Assembly (NCBI GenBank): GCA_016713225.1
Contig: JADJPO010000011.1
Span: 310,001 to 374,000 of the forward strand
DNA length: 64,000 bases
From: Kineosporiaceae bacterium
Lineage (GTDB): Bacteria > Actinomycetota > Actinomycetes > Actinomycetales > Kineosporiaceae
Direction: 5' to 3'
Under the pieces are notes generated by a model that was not told the origin of the DNA, made no database searches, and worked only from the letters and a program-made list of their open reading frames with translations. The stretch's first letter is position 1. Each line of letters opens with the position of its first letter. A program made the position numbers and the translations under genes. Positions 25,565 through 33,706 of the stretch are shown here, one piece after another.

Positions 25565-26901
25565 GCGATCTCCCGAGGCGTGCGGTGACCCGAACCGCCA
25601 AGCTGGCCACGTTGCCGCTGGGCCTGGCCGGACGCACCGCCATCGGGTTGGGCAAACGGGTCGGCGGACGTCCCGCCGAGCTGGTCGCCGCCGAGCTGCA
25701 GGCCCGCACCGCCGAACAGTTGTTCAAGGTGCTGGGCGAGCTCAAGGGCGGGGCGATGAAGTTCGGCCAGGCCCTGAGCGTCTTCGAGGCCGCCATGCCC
25801 GAGGAGGTCGCCGGCCCCTACCGGGCCACCCTGACCAAACTGCAGGACGCCGCCCCGCCGATGCCCGCGCGGACGGTGCACGGGGTCCTGGCCAAGGAAC
25901 TCGGCCCACGGTGGCGGCGCTACTTCCGCGAGTTCGACGACTCCCCCGCCGCCGCGGCGTCCATCGGCCAGGTGCACAAGGCGATCTGGAAGGACGGCCG
26001 CGAGGTCGCGGTCAAGGTGCAGTACCCCGGCGCCCGTGAGGCCCTGCTGTCCGACCTGGCCCAGGTCAGCCGGGTGGGCCGGATGGCGGCCGGTTGGATC
26101 CCCGGGTTGGACATCAAGCCGATCCTGGCCGAGTTGCGTGATCGGATGTCCGAGGAGCTCGACTACTCCCTCGAGGCGCAGTCCCAGCACACCTTCGCCA
26201 CCGCCTTCGCCGACGACGAGGTGTTCGCGATCCCCGACGTGGTGCGCTCCAGCGAGCACCTGATCGTCAGTGAGTGGCTGGACGGCGTGCCGCTCTCGCG
26301 CCTGATCACCGATGGCGACAAGTCCTCGCGCGACCTGGGCGCCCGCCGTTACATGGAGTTCCTGCTGGCCGGCCCGGCCCGGGCCGGGTTGTTGCACGCC
26401 GACCCCCACCCGGGCAACTACCGGCTGACCGAGGACGGACGGTTCGGCATCCTGGACTTCGGTGCGGTCAAGCGGCTGCCCGAGGGCATGCCGCCGCAGA
26501 TCGGCCAACTGCTCACCATGGCCTTGTCCGAGGACGCCGAGCGTGTGGTGGCCGGATTGCGGGACGAGGGGTTCATCAAGCCCACCATCCAGGTCGACCC
26601 GGAGGGGCTGCTGACCTACCTGTCACCGTTCCTCGAGCCGGCCCGGCACACCACCTGGACGTTCTCGCGCTCCTGGATGCGCGACCTGTTCACGCACATC
26701 AACGACCCGCGCCGTCCGCAGTGGTCGATCGGGCTCAAGCTCAACCTGCCGCCGGAATACCTTCTGGTGCACCGGGTTTGGTTGGGTGGAGTCGCGGTGC
26801 TGTGTCAGATCGGCGGTGAGGTGCCGGTGCTGCAGGTGCTGGCGGACTGGCTGCCCGGCTTCGACGTCGCGGCGCTGGACTACGTACAGATCGAGGATTG
26901 A
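25561..26901 (+). CDS. ABC1/ADCK (UbiB-like) atypical kinase
   Basis: 446 residues from a GTG that overlaps the previous stop (GTGA). The family-specific N-terminal KxGQ segment is present: KFGQALSVFEAAMPEEVAGP with the KxGQ motif. ATP-binding Lys is in REVAVKVQYPGA, the Ala-rich nucleotide loop in AAAASIGQVHKA, the catalytic loop is DPHPGNYRL and the metal-binding motif is LDFGAVKRL. UbiB-type proteins assist quinone biosynthesis or lipid handling at the membrane; in M. tuberculosis the orthologue by order is Rv3197. Cytosolic or membrane-associated; no clear C-terminal membrane helix is seen. Second gene of a four-gene run. Confidence 0.93.
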   Translation: MSDLPRRAVTRTAKLATLPLGLAGRTAIGLGKRVGGRPAELVAAELQARTAEQLFKVLGELKGGAMKFGQALSVFEAAMPEEVAGPYRATLTKLQDAAPPMPARTVHGVLAKELGPRWRRYFREFDDSPAAAASIGQVHKAIWKDGREVAVKVQYPGAREALLSDLAQVSRVGRMAAGWIPGLDIKPILAELRDRMSEELDYSLEAQSQHTFATAFADDEVFAIPDVVRSSEHLIVSEWLDGVPLSRLITDGDKSSRDLGARRYMEFLLAGPARAGLLHADPHPGNYRLTEDGRFGILDFGAVKRLPEGMPPQIGQLLTMALSEDAERVVAGLRDEGFIKPTIQVDPEGLLTYLSPFLEPARHTTWTFSRSWMRDLFTHINDPRRPQWSIGLKLNLPPEYLLVHRVWLGGVAVLCQIGGEVPVLQVLADWLPGFDVAALDYVQIED

Positions 26902-26913
26902 GGAGTTCGGATC

Positions 26914-27894
26914 GTGGGGCAGACGCAGGGCATCCGGATCGAGGCGTTCGGCGGCGCGGACGAGGTGCTGCAGTTCGGGGCGGTCGAGGTGGCCGAGCCG
27001 GGCGAGGGCGACCTGCTGGTGGCTCCCGAGGCGGCCGGGGTCAACTTCATCGACACCTATCAGCGCAGTGGCCTCTACCCGATCCCGTTGCCCGCGACCC
27101 TGGGCATGGAAGGCGCCGGCACGGTGCTCGAGGTCGGGCCGGGCGTCACCGAGTTCGCCGTGGGCGACCGGGTGGCCTGGCTCGATGTGGCCGGGTCCTA
27201 CGCCACCCAGGTCGTGGTGCCGGCGGGGCGGGCGGTGCACGTGCCGGACGGCGTCCCCGCGCCGATGGCAGCCGCCAGCATGCTGCAGGGCGTCACCGCG
27301 CACTACCTGACCACCGACACGTTCCCGGTCCGGGCCGGCCAGACCGTGCTGGTGCACGCCGCCGCAGGTGGGGTGGGGTTGTTGCTGGTTCAGCTCGCAG
27401 CAGCAGCCGGCGCCCGGGTGCTGGGCACCGTCGGATCGGCCGAGAAGGCCGATTTGGCCCGCGCCGCCGGGGCCCACGACGTGATCCTCTACCGCAACCA
27501 GGACGTCGCCCCCGCCGTCGAGCAGCTCGTCGGCCCCCACGCGGTCGATGTCGTCTACGACGGGGTGGGACGGGCCACGTTCGCGGCGAGTCTGGACGTG
27601 CTGCGCCGCCGCGGCATGTTGGTGAGCTTCGGGAACGCCTCCGGGCCGGTCGAGCCGGTGGCCCCGTTGGTGCTGGCCACCAAGGGATCGCTCTTCCTGA
27701 CCCGGCCCATGTTGGTGCATTACGTGACAGAGACCGCCGAACTGCGCAGGCGCGCGGAGGCCGTGCTGAGTATGGTCGAGAATCGACAGCTCGACGTCCG
27801 CATCGGGGGGACCTTCCCACTCGACCAGGCCGCTGCGGCACACCAGGCTCTCGAGCAGCGGCGCACCACCGGAAAAGTGATCCTGACTCCCTGA
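26914..27894 (+). CDS. NADPH:quinone oxidoreductase (zinc-independent MDR family)
   Basis: 326 residues from a GTG preceded by GAGGAG. The quinone-reductase signature is AGVNFIDTYQRSGLYP (about residues 45-60) and the nucleotide-binding loop is VLVHAAAGGVGLLLVQLA (~146-163). No catalytic zinc cysteines, as in the QOR subgroup. It catalyses one-electron or two-electron reduction of quinones or enones with NADPH. It follows the ABC1 kinase gene by 12 nt and is likely co-transcribed with it. The role in this organism is inferred only from family. Confidence 0.92.
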   Translation: MGQTQGIRIEAFGGADEVLQFGAVEVAEPGEGDLLVAPEAAGVNFIDTYQRSGLYPIPLPATLGMEGAGTVLEVGPGVTEFAVGDRVAWLDVAGSYATQVVVPAGRAVHVPDGVPAPMAAASMLQGVTAHYLTTDTFPVRAGQTVLVHAAAGGVGLLLVQLAAAAGARVLGTVGSAEKADLARAAGAHDVILYRNQDVAPAVEQLVGPHAVDVVYDGVGRATFAASLDVLRRRGMLVSFGNASGPVEPVAPLVLATKGSLFLTRPMLVHYVTETAELRRRAEAVLSMVENRQLDVRIGGTFPLDQAAAAHQALEQRRTTGKVILTP

Positions 27895-27927
27895 TCCGAA
27901 CCCCGACCACGCGAGGGGGACACCGCA

Positions 27928-28170
27928 GTGAACATGAGCTGCGACAGCTGTGGCATGCCGATCGAGGTCGGCGACTACTGCGAGTTCTGTACCGACGAGA
28001 ACGGCCAACTGCAGACCTTCGACGAACGATTCGCGCGCATGGTGGCCTCGCAGGAGACCAAGTCACCCTCGGTGCCTCGTGCCCAGGTCGAAGTCGAGAC
28101 GTTGGCGTACATGGCCACCATGCCCGCCTGGCGTGATCACCCCAAGGTGATCCACATCCACCTGCCCTGA
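27928..28170 (+). CDS. Small zinc-ribbon protein (zf-ribbon_2 type)
   Basis: 80 residues. CDSCGMPIEVGDYCEFCTDE gives two CxxC pairs at residues ~5-21 (short treble-clef spacing), followed by FDERFARMVASQET and ETLAYMATMPAWRDHPKV. It resembles the putative zinc ribbon family PF12674. GTG start with GAGGGGG 8 nt upstream; an ATG two codons later is also possible. Last gene of the ThiF-ABC1-quinone reductase run; the palindromic element at 28202 follows and probably terminates it. Function unknown. Confidence 0.8.
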   Translation: MNMSCDSCGMPIEVGDYCEFCTDENGQLQTFDERFARMVASQETKSPSVPRAQVEVETLAYMATMPAWRDHPKVIHIHLP

Positions 28171-28201
28171 GGCGCCCGCGGGTTGGTTTCGGTCGCCCTG
28201 C

Positions 28202-28272
28202 CACAACCTCCCGGTGATCATGCAATCCGTGCACGAAACGTGCACGGATTGCATGATCACCGGGAGGTTGTG
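28202..28272. repeat. Palindromic intergenic element, copy A
   Basis: Perfect 34-bp inverted repeat (arms 28202-28235 and 28239-28272) with a 3-nt loop AAA. The core of each arm is GTGATCATGCAATCCGTGCA; the outer 12 bp are unique to this copy yet fully complementary. Lies between convergent genes and probably acts as a bidirectional terminator. Confidence 0.92.
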
Positions 28273-28385
28273 TCCCGGATCGGCCGCAGCGCCGTGCGGG
28301 GGACGCCGCCCCCCGCACGGCGTCCCCCGGCCCCCAGCCCCGGGCACGGCCCCCCCGGGCCCGGCCCTCGGGCACAGCCCTCGGG

Positions 28386-28583
28386 TCAGTTCTGTAGAGC
28401 CGACTCCAGGAGCGCGAGCCGCTCGGATGCGGCCTGAGCCCGGCGTTCGGCCCGTGCCGCGCGCCGACGCGCCCAGGCGAGTCGGCCGAGCTCATGAGCT
28501 CGTCTGGATCGTTGGGCGTTGGCGAGCCGTTCGCGCGCCAACGCGGTGGACATGGCGTGGTTCGTGGCTATCTGGTGATCCAC
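28386..28583 (-). CDS. Small basic helical protein downstream of whiB7
   Basis: 65 residues from a GTG with GAGGAG 5 nt upstream; an ATG at 28553 would give 55 residues. The sequence is almost entirely Ala/Arg/Glu/Leu (ARERLANAQRSRRAHELGRL, RRRAARAERRAQAASERLAL), so a single long amphipathic helix or coiled coil with strong positive charge is likely. No known family recognised. It follows whiB7 on the same strand after 110 nt that contain a 10-nt tandem repeat. Coding status rests on the ribosome site and frame only. Confidence 0.55.
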   Translation of the reverse strand: MDHQIATNHAMSTALARERLANAQRSRRAHELGRLAWARRRAARAERRAQAASERLALLESALQN

Positions 28584-28637
28584 CAGAACTCCTCGATCGT
28601 GGGTGGTGCGGCGCCCCCGGGATCGGCCGGGGGCGCC

Positions 28638-28677
28638 GGTGCTGATCGGTGCTGATCGGTGCTGATCGGTGCTGGTC
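28638..28677. repeat. 10-nt tandem repeat downstream of whiB7
   Basis: Three units GGTGCTGATC and a fourth with one change, starting 16 nt beyond the whiB7 stop codon on the minus strand. Non-coding; no stem seen. Confidence 0.85.
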
Positions 28678-28693
28678 GGCTTGGTCGGCTCGG

Positions 28694-28987
28694 TCAGGCT
28701 GCGATGTCGCACTTGCGCGGCCGCCCCCGGGGCCGCTTGCGAGCCACCACGACTCCGGCGATGAACAGCTCCCCTCCCCAGACGCCCCACGGCTCGCGCC
28801 GTTCGAGCGCCCCGGCCAGGCAGGCCGAACGCACCGGGCAGTCGAGGCAGAGCGCCTTGGCCTGCTCGACATCGGCCGGGGACTCGGCGAACCACAGCTC
28901 GGCGTCGTTGACGCGGCACGGGAACGCTGCCTCGCAGCGTGCGTCCTCGTCGCGGTCCACGGCGTCCAGCAGGGCCGTGAGCTGCAT
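28694..28987 (-). CDS. whiB7: WhiB7-type iron-sulfur transcription factor
   Basis: 97 residues from the ATG at 28987, which has AGGAGGT 7 nt upstream. Fe-S ligands are Cys24, Cys47, Cys50 and Cys56 (LCLDCPVRSAC). The turn is EPWGVWGGE and the C-terminal AT-hook is KRPRGRPRK (residues 84-92). The combination GVWGGE plus RGRPRK is diagnostic of WhiB7, the sigma-binding activator of intrinsic antibiotic resistance. It binds AT-rich DNA just upstream of -35 boxes. Gene order (ABC1 kinase, whiB7, uvrD2) matches M. tuberculosis. The 5' leader of about 500 nt carries a terminator and an upstream reading frame, as expected for attenuation control. Confidence 0.95.
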   Translation of the reverse strand: MQLTALLDAVDRDEDARCEAAFPCRVNDAELWFAESPADVEQAKALCLDCPVRSACLAGALERREPWGVWGGELFIAGVVVARKRPRGRPRKCDIAA

Positions 28988-29084
28988 GCCCGTCACCTCC
29001 TGTGTCAGCGGCGCACCGGCCCGGCCGGTGCACCTGTACTCCACCGGGAGGGTGCTCTCGGTGGTGGTGCCGGTCCGCTGACAT

Positions 29085-29121
29085 GAAGAAGGCCGCGGAC
29101 CCTGTCGGGTTCCGCGGCCTC
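29085..29121 (-). terminator. Attenuator-type hairpin in the whiB7 leader
   Basis: On the minus strand a 9-bp stem GGCCGCGGA / TCCGCGGCC (29091-29099 with 29111-29119, extendable inward) is followed by TTCTTC. It lies 22 nt after the upstream reading frame ends and about 100 nt before the whiB7 ATG, so it would stop transcription before whiB7 unless relieved. Confidence 0.75.
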
Positions 29122-29143
29122 GGAGGTGGCCGGTCGCTGTGGG

Positions 29144-29446
29144 CTAGACCGGAAACCTTCGGGGATGAGAACCCGGGTCGTACGTGGTGTAGGCGAACGG
29201 GGCGTCAGGACCTGCGATGAGCAGGGCGTCGGCGCTGCGCTCACGACGGAAGGCGGCAGTGGCGGGGGTCTTCGCGCTGGGCACCAGGCGACCGGCGCTA
29301 CCGGTACCGACCCGAGCCGAGACAGAGTTCTCCCCCGCCAGATCGGTGATCGGGCCTGCCGCATGCCTCGGCGCGATGTCGAGCCAGCCACTGAGGACGG
29401 CGCACGAGCCCGAGGACAGGGACGACATCGAGATGTTCTCGGTCAT
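29144..29446 (-). CDS. Upstream reading frame in the whiB7 leader (100 codons)
   Basis: Starts at the ATG at 29446 with GGGAGGT 6 nt upstream and ends 22 nt before the leader terminator. Product: MTENISMSSLSSGSCAVLSG onward, no domain, ends HPRRFPV. Known whiB7 leaders carry an upstream frame whose translation controls termination; those I know of are much shorter, so this could be a longer version or a real small protein. The good ribosome site and the position between promoter and terminator support translation. No homologue recognised. The minus frame remains open upstream to 29533 but without a better start. Confidence 0.55.
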   Translation of the reverse strand: MTENISMSSLSSGSCAVLSGWLDIAPRHAAGPITDLAGENSVSARVGTGSAGRLVPSAKTPATAAFRRERSADALLIAGPDAPFAYTTYDPGSHPRRFPV

Positions 29447-29498
29447 GGCGCACCTCCCGGCAGCAGTGATCGGCTCGTGGGATCGAGCTGGTTGTTCG

Positions 29499-29537
29499 AC
29501 GGTAGGGCAGGTCCGGCCGACCTGCCAACCCATTTAT
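29499..29537 (-). promoter_or_regulatory. Predicted WhiB7-dependent promoter
   Basis: Minus strand: AT tract ATAAAT (29532-29537), 3 nt, TTGGCA as -35 (29523-29528), 18-nt spacer, TACCGT as -10 (29499-29504). An AT-rich run directly upstream of the -35 box is the WhiB7 target layout, so autoregulation is likely. Transcription would begin near 29492. Confidence 0.6.
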
Positions 29538-29585
29538 CGGTGATCTCGTCCGGACACCTGATCACGACCCCGGACGGCCGGATGA

Positions 29586-31863
29586 TCACGTACTGTCGCC
29601 CGGCACCGCAGCCAGTACGGCGAGCACCTCGGCGCCGTAGCGGTCGAGCTTGGTGACCCCCACACCGGGGATCTTCGCCAGCTCCTCCAGCCGACCGGGC
29701 AGAGCCTCGGCGATGGCCACCAGGGTGGCGTCGGTGAACACCACGTAGGGCGGCACCTTGGCCCGTGACGCGGTCTCGGCGCGCCAGACCGTCAACCGCT
29801 CGAACACGGTCTCGTCGTAGGTCGGTGGACAGGTCGAGCACCGGCCCACCTTGCGTTCGGCCGCCGACTCGAGCACCGCGGCGCAGGTGCGGCAGGTGGC
29901 GGCCAGCCGAGCCTGTCGCGTGGTCCGGGCCGCCGGGGCACCGCCGCCGTTCACGATTCGCGACGACGAGGCAGCGGCTCGCCCGCCGGTGCGCACCGAT
30001 CCGGCGCCGTCCAGCACCGCGGCCAGTTGCGCGTCGTCCAGGAACCGGGACGACGAGCGGGAGGCCCGCCCGCCCGGCGTCCGGGCACGCGCCCACGAGA
30101 GCGCCAGCCGCTCGCGCGCCCGGGTCACCCCGACGTAGAGCAGCCGGCGTTCCTCGGCGATCGCCTCCCAGCCCTGGGCCATCGAGATCGGCATCAGCCC
30201 CTCGGACAGGCCGACCAGGAACACCGCGTCCCACTCCAGCCCCTTGGCCGCGTGCAACGACGCCAGCGTGACGCCCTGCACCGTGGGGGCATGCTGGGCC
30301 GCGGCCCGCTCGTCGAGCTCGGCCACCAGATCGGTCAACGTGGCCGCCGGACGCACGCTCGCCACGGTGTCGGCCAGCGTCGCGAGCGCCTGCAACGACT
30401 CCCACCGCTCGCGCACCGCCCCGGCCCCGGTCGGCGGATGCTGCGACCACCCGGCCGAGGCGAGCACGTCGCGGGCCAGTCGGGGCAGGTCCGATGCCTG
30501 GTCCGATGCCTGATCCGATGCCTGATCCGATGCCTGATCCGATCCGGGCCCGGTCCGACGAGCCGTCCCCGGCCAGGCGCGCCGCGTGAGCGGCCCCCCG
30601 CAGCAGCAGGACGGCGTCCCGCACCTCTTTGCGGGCGAAGAACCGCTCGCCGCCGCGCACCAGGTAGGGCACGCCCACCTCGGCCAGGGCCTGCTCGAAT
30701 GCCTCGGACTGGGCGTTGGTGCGGTAGAGCACGGCGATCTCGGACGGCGCCGCCCCGGCCTCGATCAGGGCCGCCGCCCGGTCAGCCACCTGAGCGGCCT
30801 CGTCGAGGTCGTCGTCGTAGGCGGTCAGCGTGGGCATCGGGCCGGGCGGACGCTGGGCCAGCAGTCGCATCGGTTCGCCACGCCGCGCGGTGGCCGCGAT
30901 CTGCCCGGAGCCGGCGCTCGCCGCCGGCCGGTCGGCCAGCGCATTGGCCAGTGCCACGACCTGCGGCGTCGAGCGGTAGTCGCGCACCAGCCGGACGACG
31001 TGCGCGCTCGGATGCTTCACGCGGAAGTCGAGCAGGTACTGCGGCGAGGCCCCCGTGAAGGAGTAGATCGTCTGGTTCGGATCACCGACGACGCAGATGT
31101 CGTCCCGATCGCCGGTCCAGGCGTCCAGCAGCCGCTGCTGCAGGGCCGAGACATCCTGGTATTCGTCGACCACGAAATGGCGGTACTGCTGGCGTACCGC
31201 GACGGCCACCTCGTAGTGCTGCTCCAGCAGGCCCGCGGTGATCAGCAGGACGTCCTCGAAGTCGATCACGCCGCGGTCGGTCTTGACCTGCTCGTAGAGC
31301 TCGAGCAGGCGCGAGGTGGTGGCGACGTCCAGCCCCGCCGGGGTGGGGCGGCTCGCAGCCGTGGCGGCCGCGACATAGCTGTGCGGGGTGAGCAGGGCCA
31401 CCTTGGCCCACTCGATCTCGGCGGACAGGTCACGCAGCTCGGGGCGATCGAGCCGGATCCCGAGCCGCGACGCCGCCTCGGCAACCAGCGGGGCCTTGTG
31501 CTCGACCAGCGAGGGCGGCGAGCCGCCGATGATGCGCGGCCAGAAGTAGCCGAGCTGGCGCAAGGCGGCGGCGTGGAAGGTGCGGGCCTGCACCCCGGCG
31601 GCTCCGAGGTCGCGTAACCGGGTGCGCATCTCGCCCGCGGCGCGGGCCGTGAACGTGACCGCGAGCACATGGTGAGGGGTGTAGATACCGGCCAGCACCC
31701 CGAAGGCGATGCGGTGGGTGATCGCCCGGGTCTTGCCGGTTCCGGCCCCGGCGAGCACGCACACCGGCCCGGACGTCGCGGTGGCCACCTCACGCTGCTC
31801 GGCGTCCAGCGCGTCGAGGATCGCGTCCGCGGTGCGGGGGGTGGAGGTGTGCATCGTGCTCAT
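29586..31863 (-). CDS. uvrD2: UvrD2-type DNA helicase with HRDC domain (frameshift in window sequence)
   Basis: Superfamily 1 helicase. First part from 31863: VCVLAGAGTGKTRAITHRIA (Walker A), FVVDEYQDVSALQQRLL (Walker B), VVGDPNQTIYSFTGA, PYLVRGGERFFARKEVRDAV. The second part reads in another frame from about 30540 down to 29586: LHAAKGLEWDAVFLVGL, RRLLYVGVTRARERLALSWA, a tetracysteine motif (CRTCAAV, GRCSTCPP) and a C-terminal HRDC domain (ELAKIPGVGVTKLDRYG). Tetracysteine plus HRDC is typical of UvrD2. The frame is lost somewhere between 30484 and 30560, in or beside a 12-nt tandem repeat. The M. tuberculosis orthologue is reported essential, so a sequencing error is as likely as a true lesion. 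Confidence 0.9.
30490..30537. repeat. 12-nt tandem repeat at the uvrD2 frame break
   Basis: Four units of TCCGATGCCTGA (first unit ends GG), followed by a partial fifth. In the downstream reading frame it encodes repeated SDQA. Whole-unit changes keep the frame; the frame difference across this region needs an extra or missing base. Confidence 0.88.
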
Positions 31864-31901
31864 CGTCGGCGATCCTCGCAGTGATCGGTGACAATCGGAG
31901 C

Positions 31902-32183
31902 ATGGCAGCCACTCCTGGACCCCGCTTCGCCCCGCCCGCAGCGGGAGCCGTGACCATGTTCACCACCACGTGGTGCGGCTATTGCGTGCGGCTCAAGCAC
32001 CAGATGAACCGCGAGGGCATCAGCTTCAGCGAGGTCAACATCGAGCAGGCGCCCGAGGCGGCCGACTTCGTGATGTCGGTCAACGGGGGTAACCAGACCG
32101 TGCCGACGGTGCTGTTCCCGGACGGTTCGGCAGCCACCAATCCCTCGCTCCGCGAGGTCAAGGCCCGACTGGGGGCGGTGTGA
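31902..32183 (+). CDS. Mycoredoxin / glutaredoxin-like protein
   Basis: 93 residues from the ATG at 31902. Thioredoxin fold with active site TTWCGYCVRLK (CGYC, residues ~24-27), cis-Pro in QTVPTVLF and the glutaredoxin-type DGSAATNPSL end. It matches mycoredoxin-1 (Rv3198A by position), which reduces mycothiol-mixed disulfides. Cytosolic. Divergent from uvrD2 with only 38 nt between starts. The next gene begins one base after its stop, suggesting co-transcription. Confidence 0.92.
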   Translation: MAATPGPRFAPPAAGAVTMFTTTWCGYCVRLKHQMNREGISFSEVNIEQAPEAADFVMSVNGGNQTVPTVLFPDGSAATNPSLREVKARLGAV

Positions 32184-32184
32184 G

Positions 32185-33695
32185 ATGACCCCCGAGCAGC
32201 CCGAGGACAAGGCCCCGGCGCAACCCACCGACAAGGCCGGCGCACAGCCGGCGGACGAGGCCTCGACCGAGCCGACCGGTCACCCCACGGCGGGGGCGCG
32301 CGGCGCGGCGCCGCGGCGTCCGGGTGGTCTGCCGGTGCTCGTGGTCGGCAAGCCGGAGCTGGTGAGCACCGACGGGGTGCGGTCGTTGCCCGCCGGGGCG
32401 CCGGCGATCTCGAGTGACGGCCGGTTCGTCGCCTTCGTCTCCGAGTCCGGCGATCTGGTGGCGGACGACGCCAACGGCGCGGCCGACGTGTTCGTGCGCG
32501 ACACCGCCCTGAACCGCACCGTGCTGGTCAGTGCCTCGATCTACGGCGGGTCCGCAGCGGGCAGTTCGTTGCAGCCGTCGATCTCGGCCGACGGGCGTTT
32601 CGTCGCCTTCACCTCGGCGGCACCCGATCTGGTCGAGGACGACAGCAACGGCTCGTTGGACGTCTTCCTGCACGACCTGCGCACCGGCATCACCCAGCTG
32701 GTCAGCCGCGGCAGCCGGGGTGAGCTGGCCGACAACGACTCGTATTCGCCCTCGTTGTCGGCCGACGGACGGTTCGTGGCCTACTCGTCGATGGCGACCA
32801 ACCTCGACCCTCACGACACCAACGCCTCCCCCGACGTGTTCATGTTCGATCGGCTCACCGGCCGCACCACCTTGGTCAGCGCGGGCTCGGACGGGCAGTC
32901 GGGTCACGGCCCCTCGGGGCAGCCGTCGATCTCGGCGAACGGTCGGCTGATCGCGTTCACCTCGGCGGCCCGGTTCGCCGCGGACGACACCAACGACGAC
33001 ATGGACGTCTACGTCCACGACATGGTGACCGGCGAGAACGAGCTGGTGAGCAGGGCCACCGACGGCAGCGCCGGCAACGGTGCCTCGTTGGAGCCGGCCC
33101 TGTCGGCGGACGGCGATGTGGTGGCCTTCACCTCGGTCGCCGACAACCTGATCGAGGGCGACACCAACGCCGCCTCCGATGTGTTCGTCCGTCGGCGCTC
33201 GACCGGCGAGACCGACCTGATCAGCGCCACTCCGGACGGGCTGCCGGGGGACGGCCCCTCGCGTGCTCCGGGCATCTCGGGGGACGGCGCCCGCGTCGCC
33301 TTCCTGTCCGCGGCCGGCGATCTGACCCCGGGGACGACGCGTTCGGCTGGGTCGACGGGTTCGGCCGAGCCCGTCGCGGTGCCCGACGCCGCGGTGCCCG
33401 ACCAGGACCACGCCTACGTGCGCGACCTGGACGGCGCCGGCACCGCCCTGGCGGCCGGCACCCGACGGCGCACCCCGGGGACGGCGAGTCGACCGGGGTC
33501 GCCATCTCGTCCTGGGGGCGGCACGTGGCCTTCTCGGACACCTCGACCGATCTACCGGGCGCCCCCGAGGACGCTCTGCCCGGCGAGCACGTCTACGTGG
33601 CAGGGCTGCGGACGGCCCACGTTCCGGCGCCGTCCGTGATCCCCCCTGACGGCCAGCGGGCCGGTTCGGGCAGTGATGAGGAGCCGCAGTCTTGA
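32185..33695 (+). CDS. PD40/TolB-like beta-propeller protein (frameshift near 33470)
   Basis: Disordered acidic/Pro-rich N-terminus (residues 1-50), then at least six propeller blades with the repeating pattern ISxDGRFVAF(T/V)S and NGAADVFVRDTALNRTVLVS (SADGRFVAFTSAAPDLVEDD, SANGRLIAFTSAARFAADD and so on). In the first frame the protein loses character after DLDGAGTALAAG near 33460. The expected continuation is in another frame: TGVAISSWGRHVAFSDTSTD, EHVYVAGLRTAHV, stopping at 33693-33695. The break lies near CACCCCGGGG (about 33472-33482). No signal peptide, so its place and ligand are unknown. Starts one base after the mycoredoxin gene. Confidence 0.72.
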
Positions 33696-33706
33696 TCAGT
33701 TGGTGA

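Noticed and set aside
28202..28272. CRISPR array or tRNA-like element
   Set aside because: The element is a single palindrome with distant copies, with no regular spacers and no cas genes in the window.
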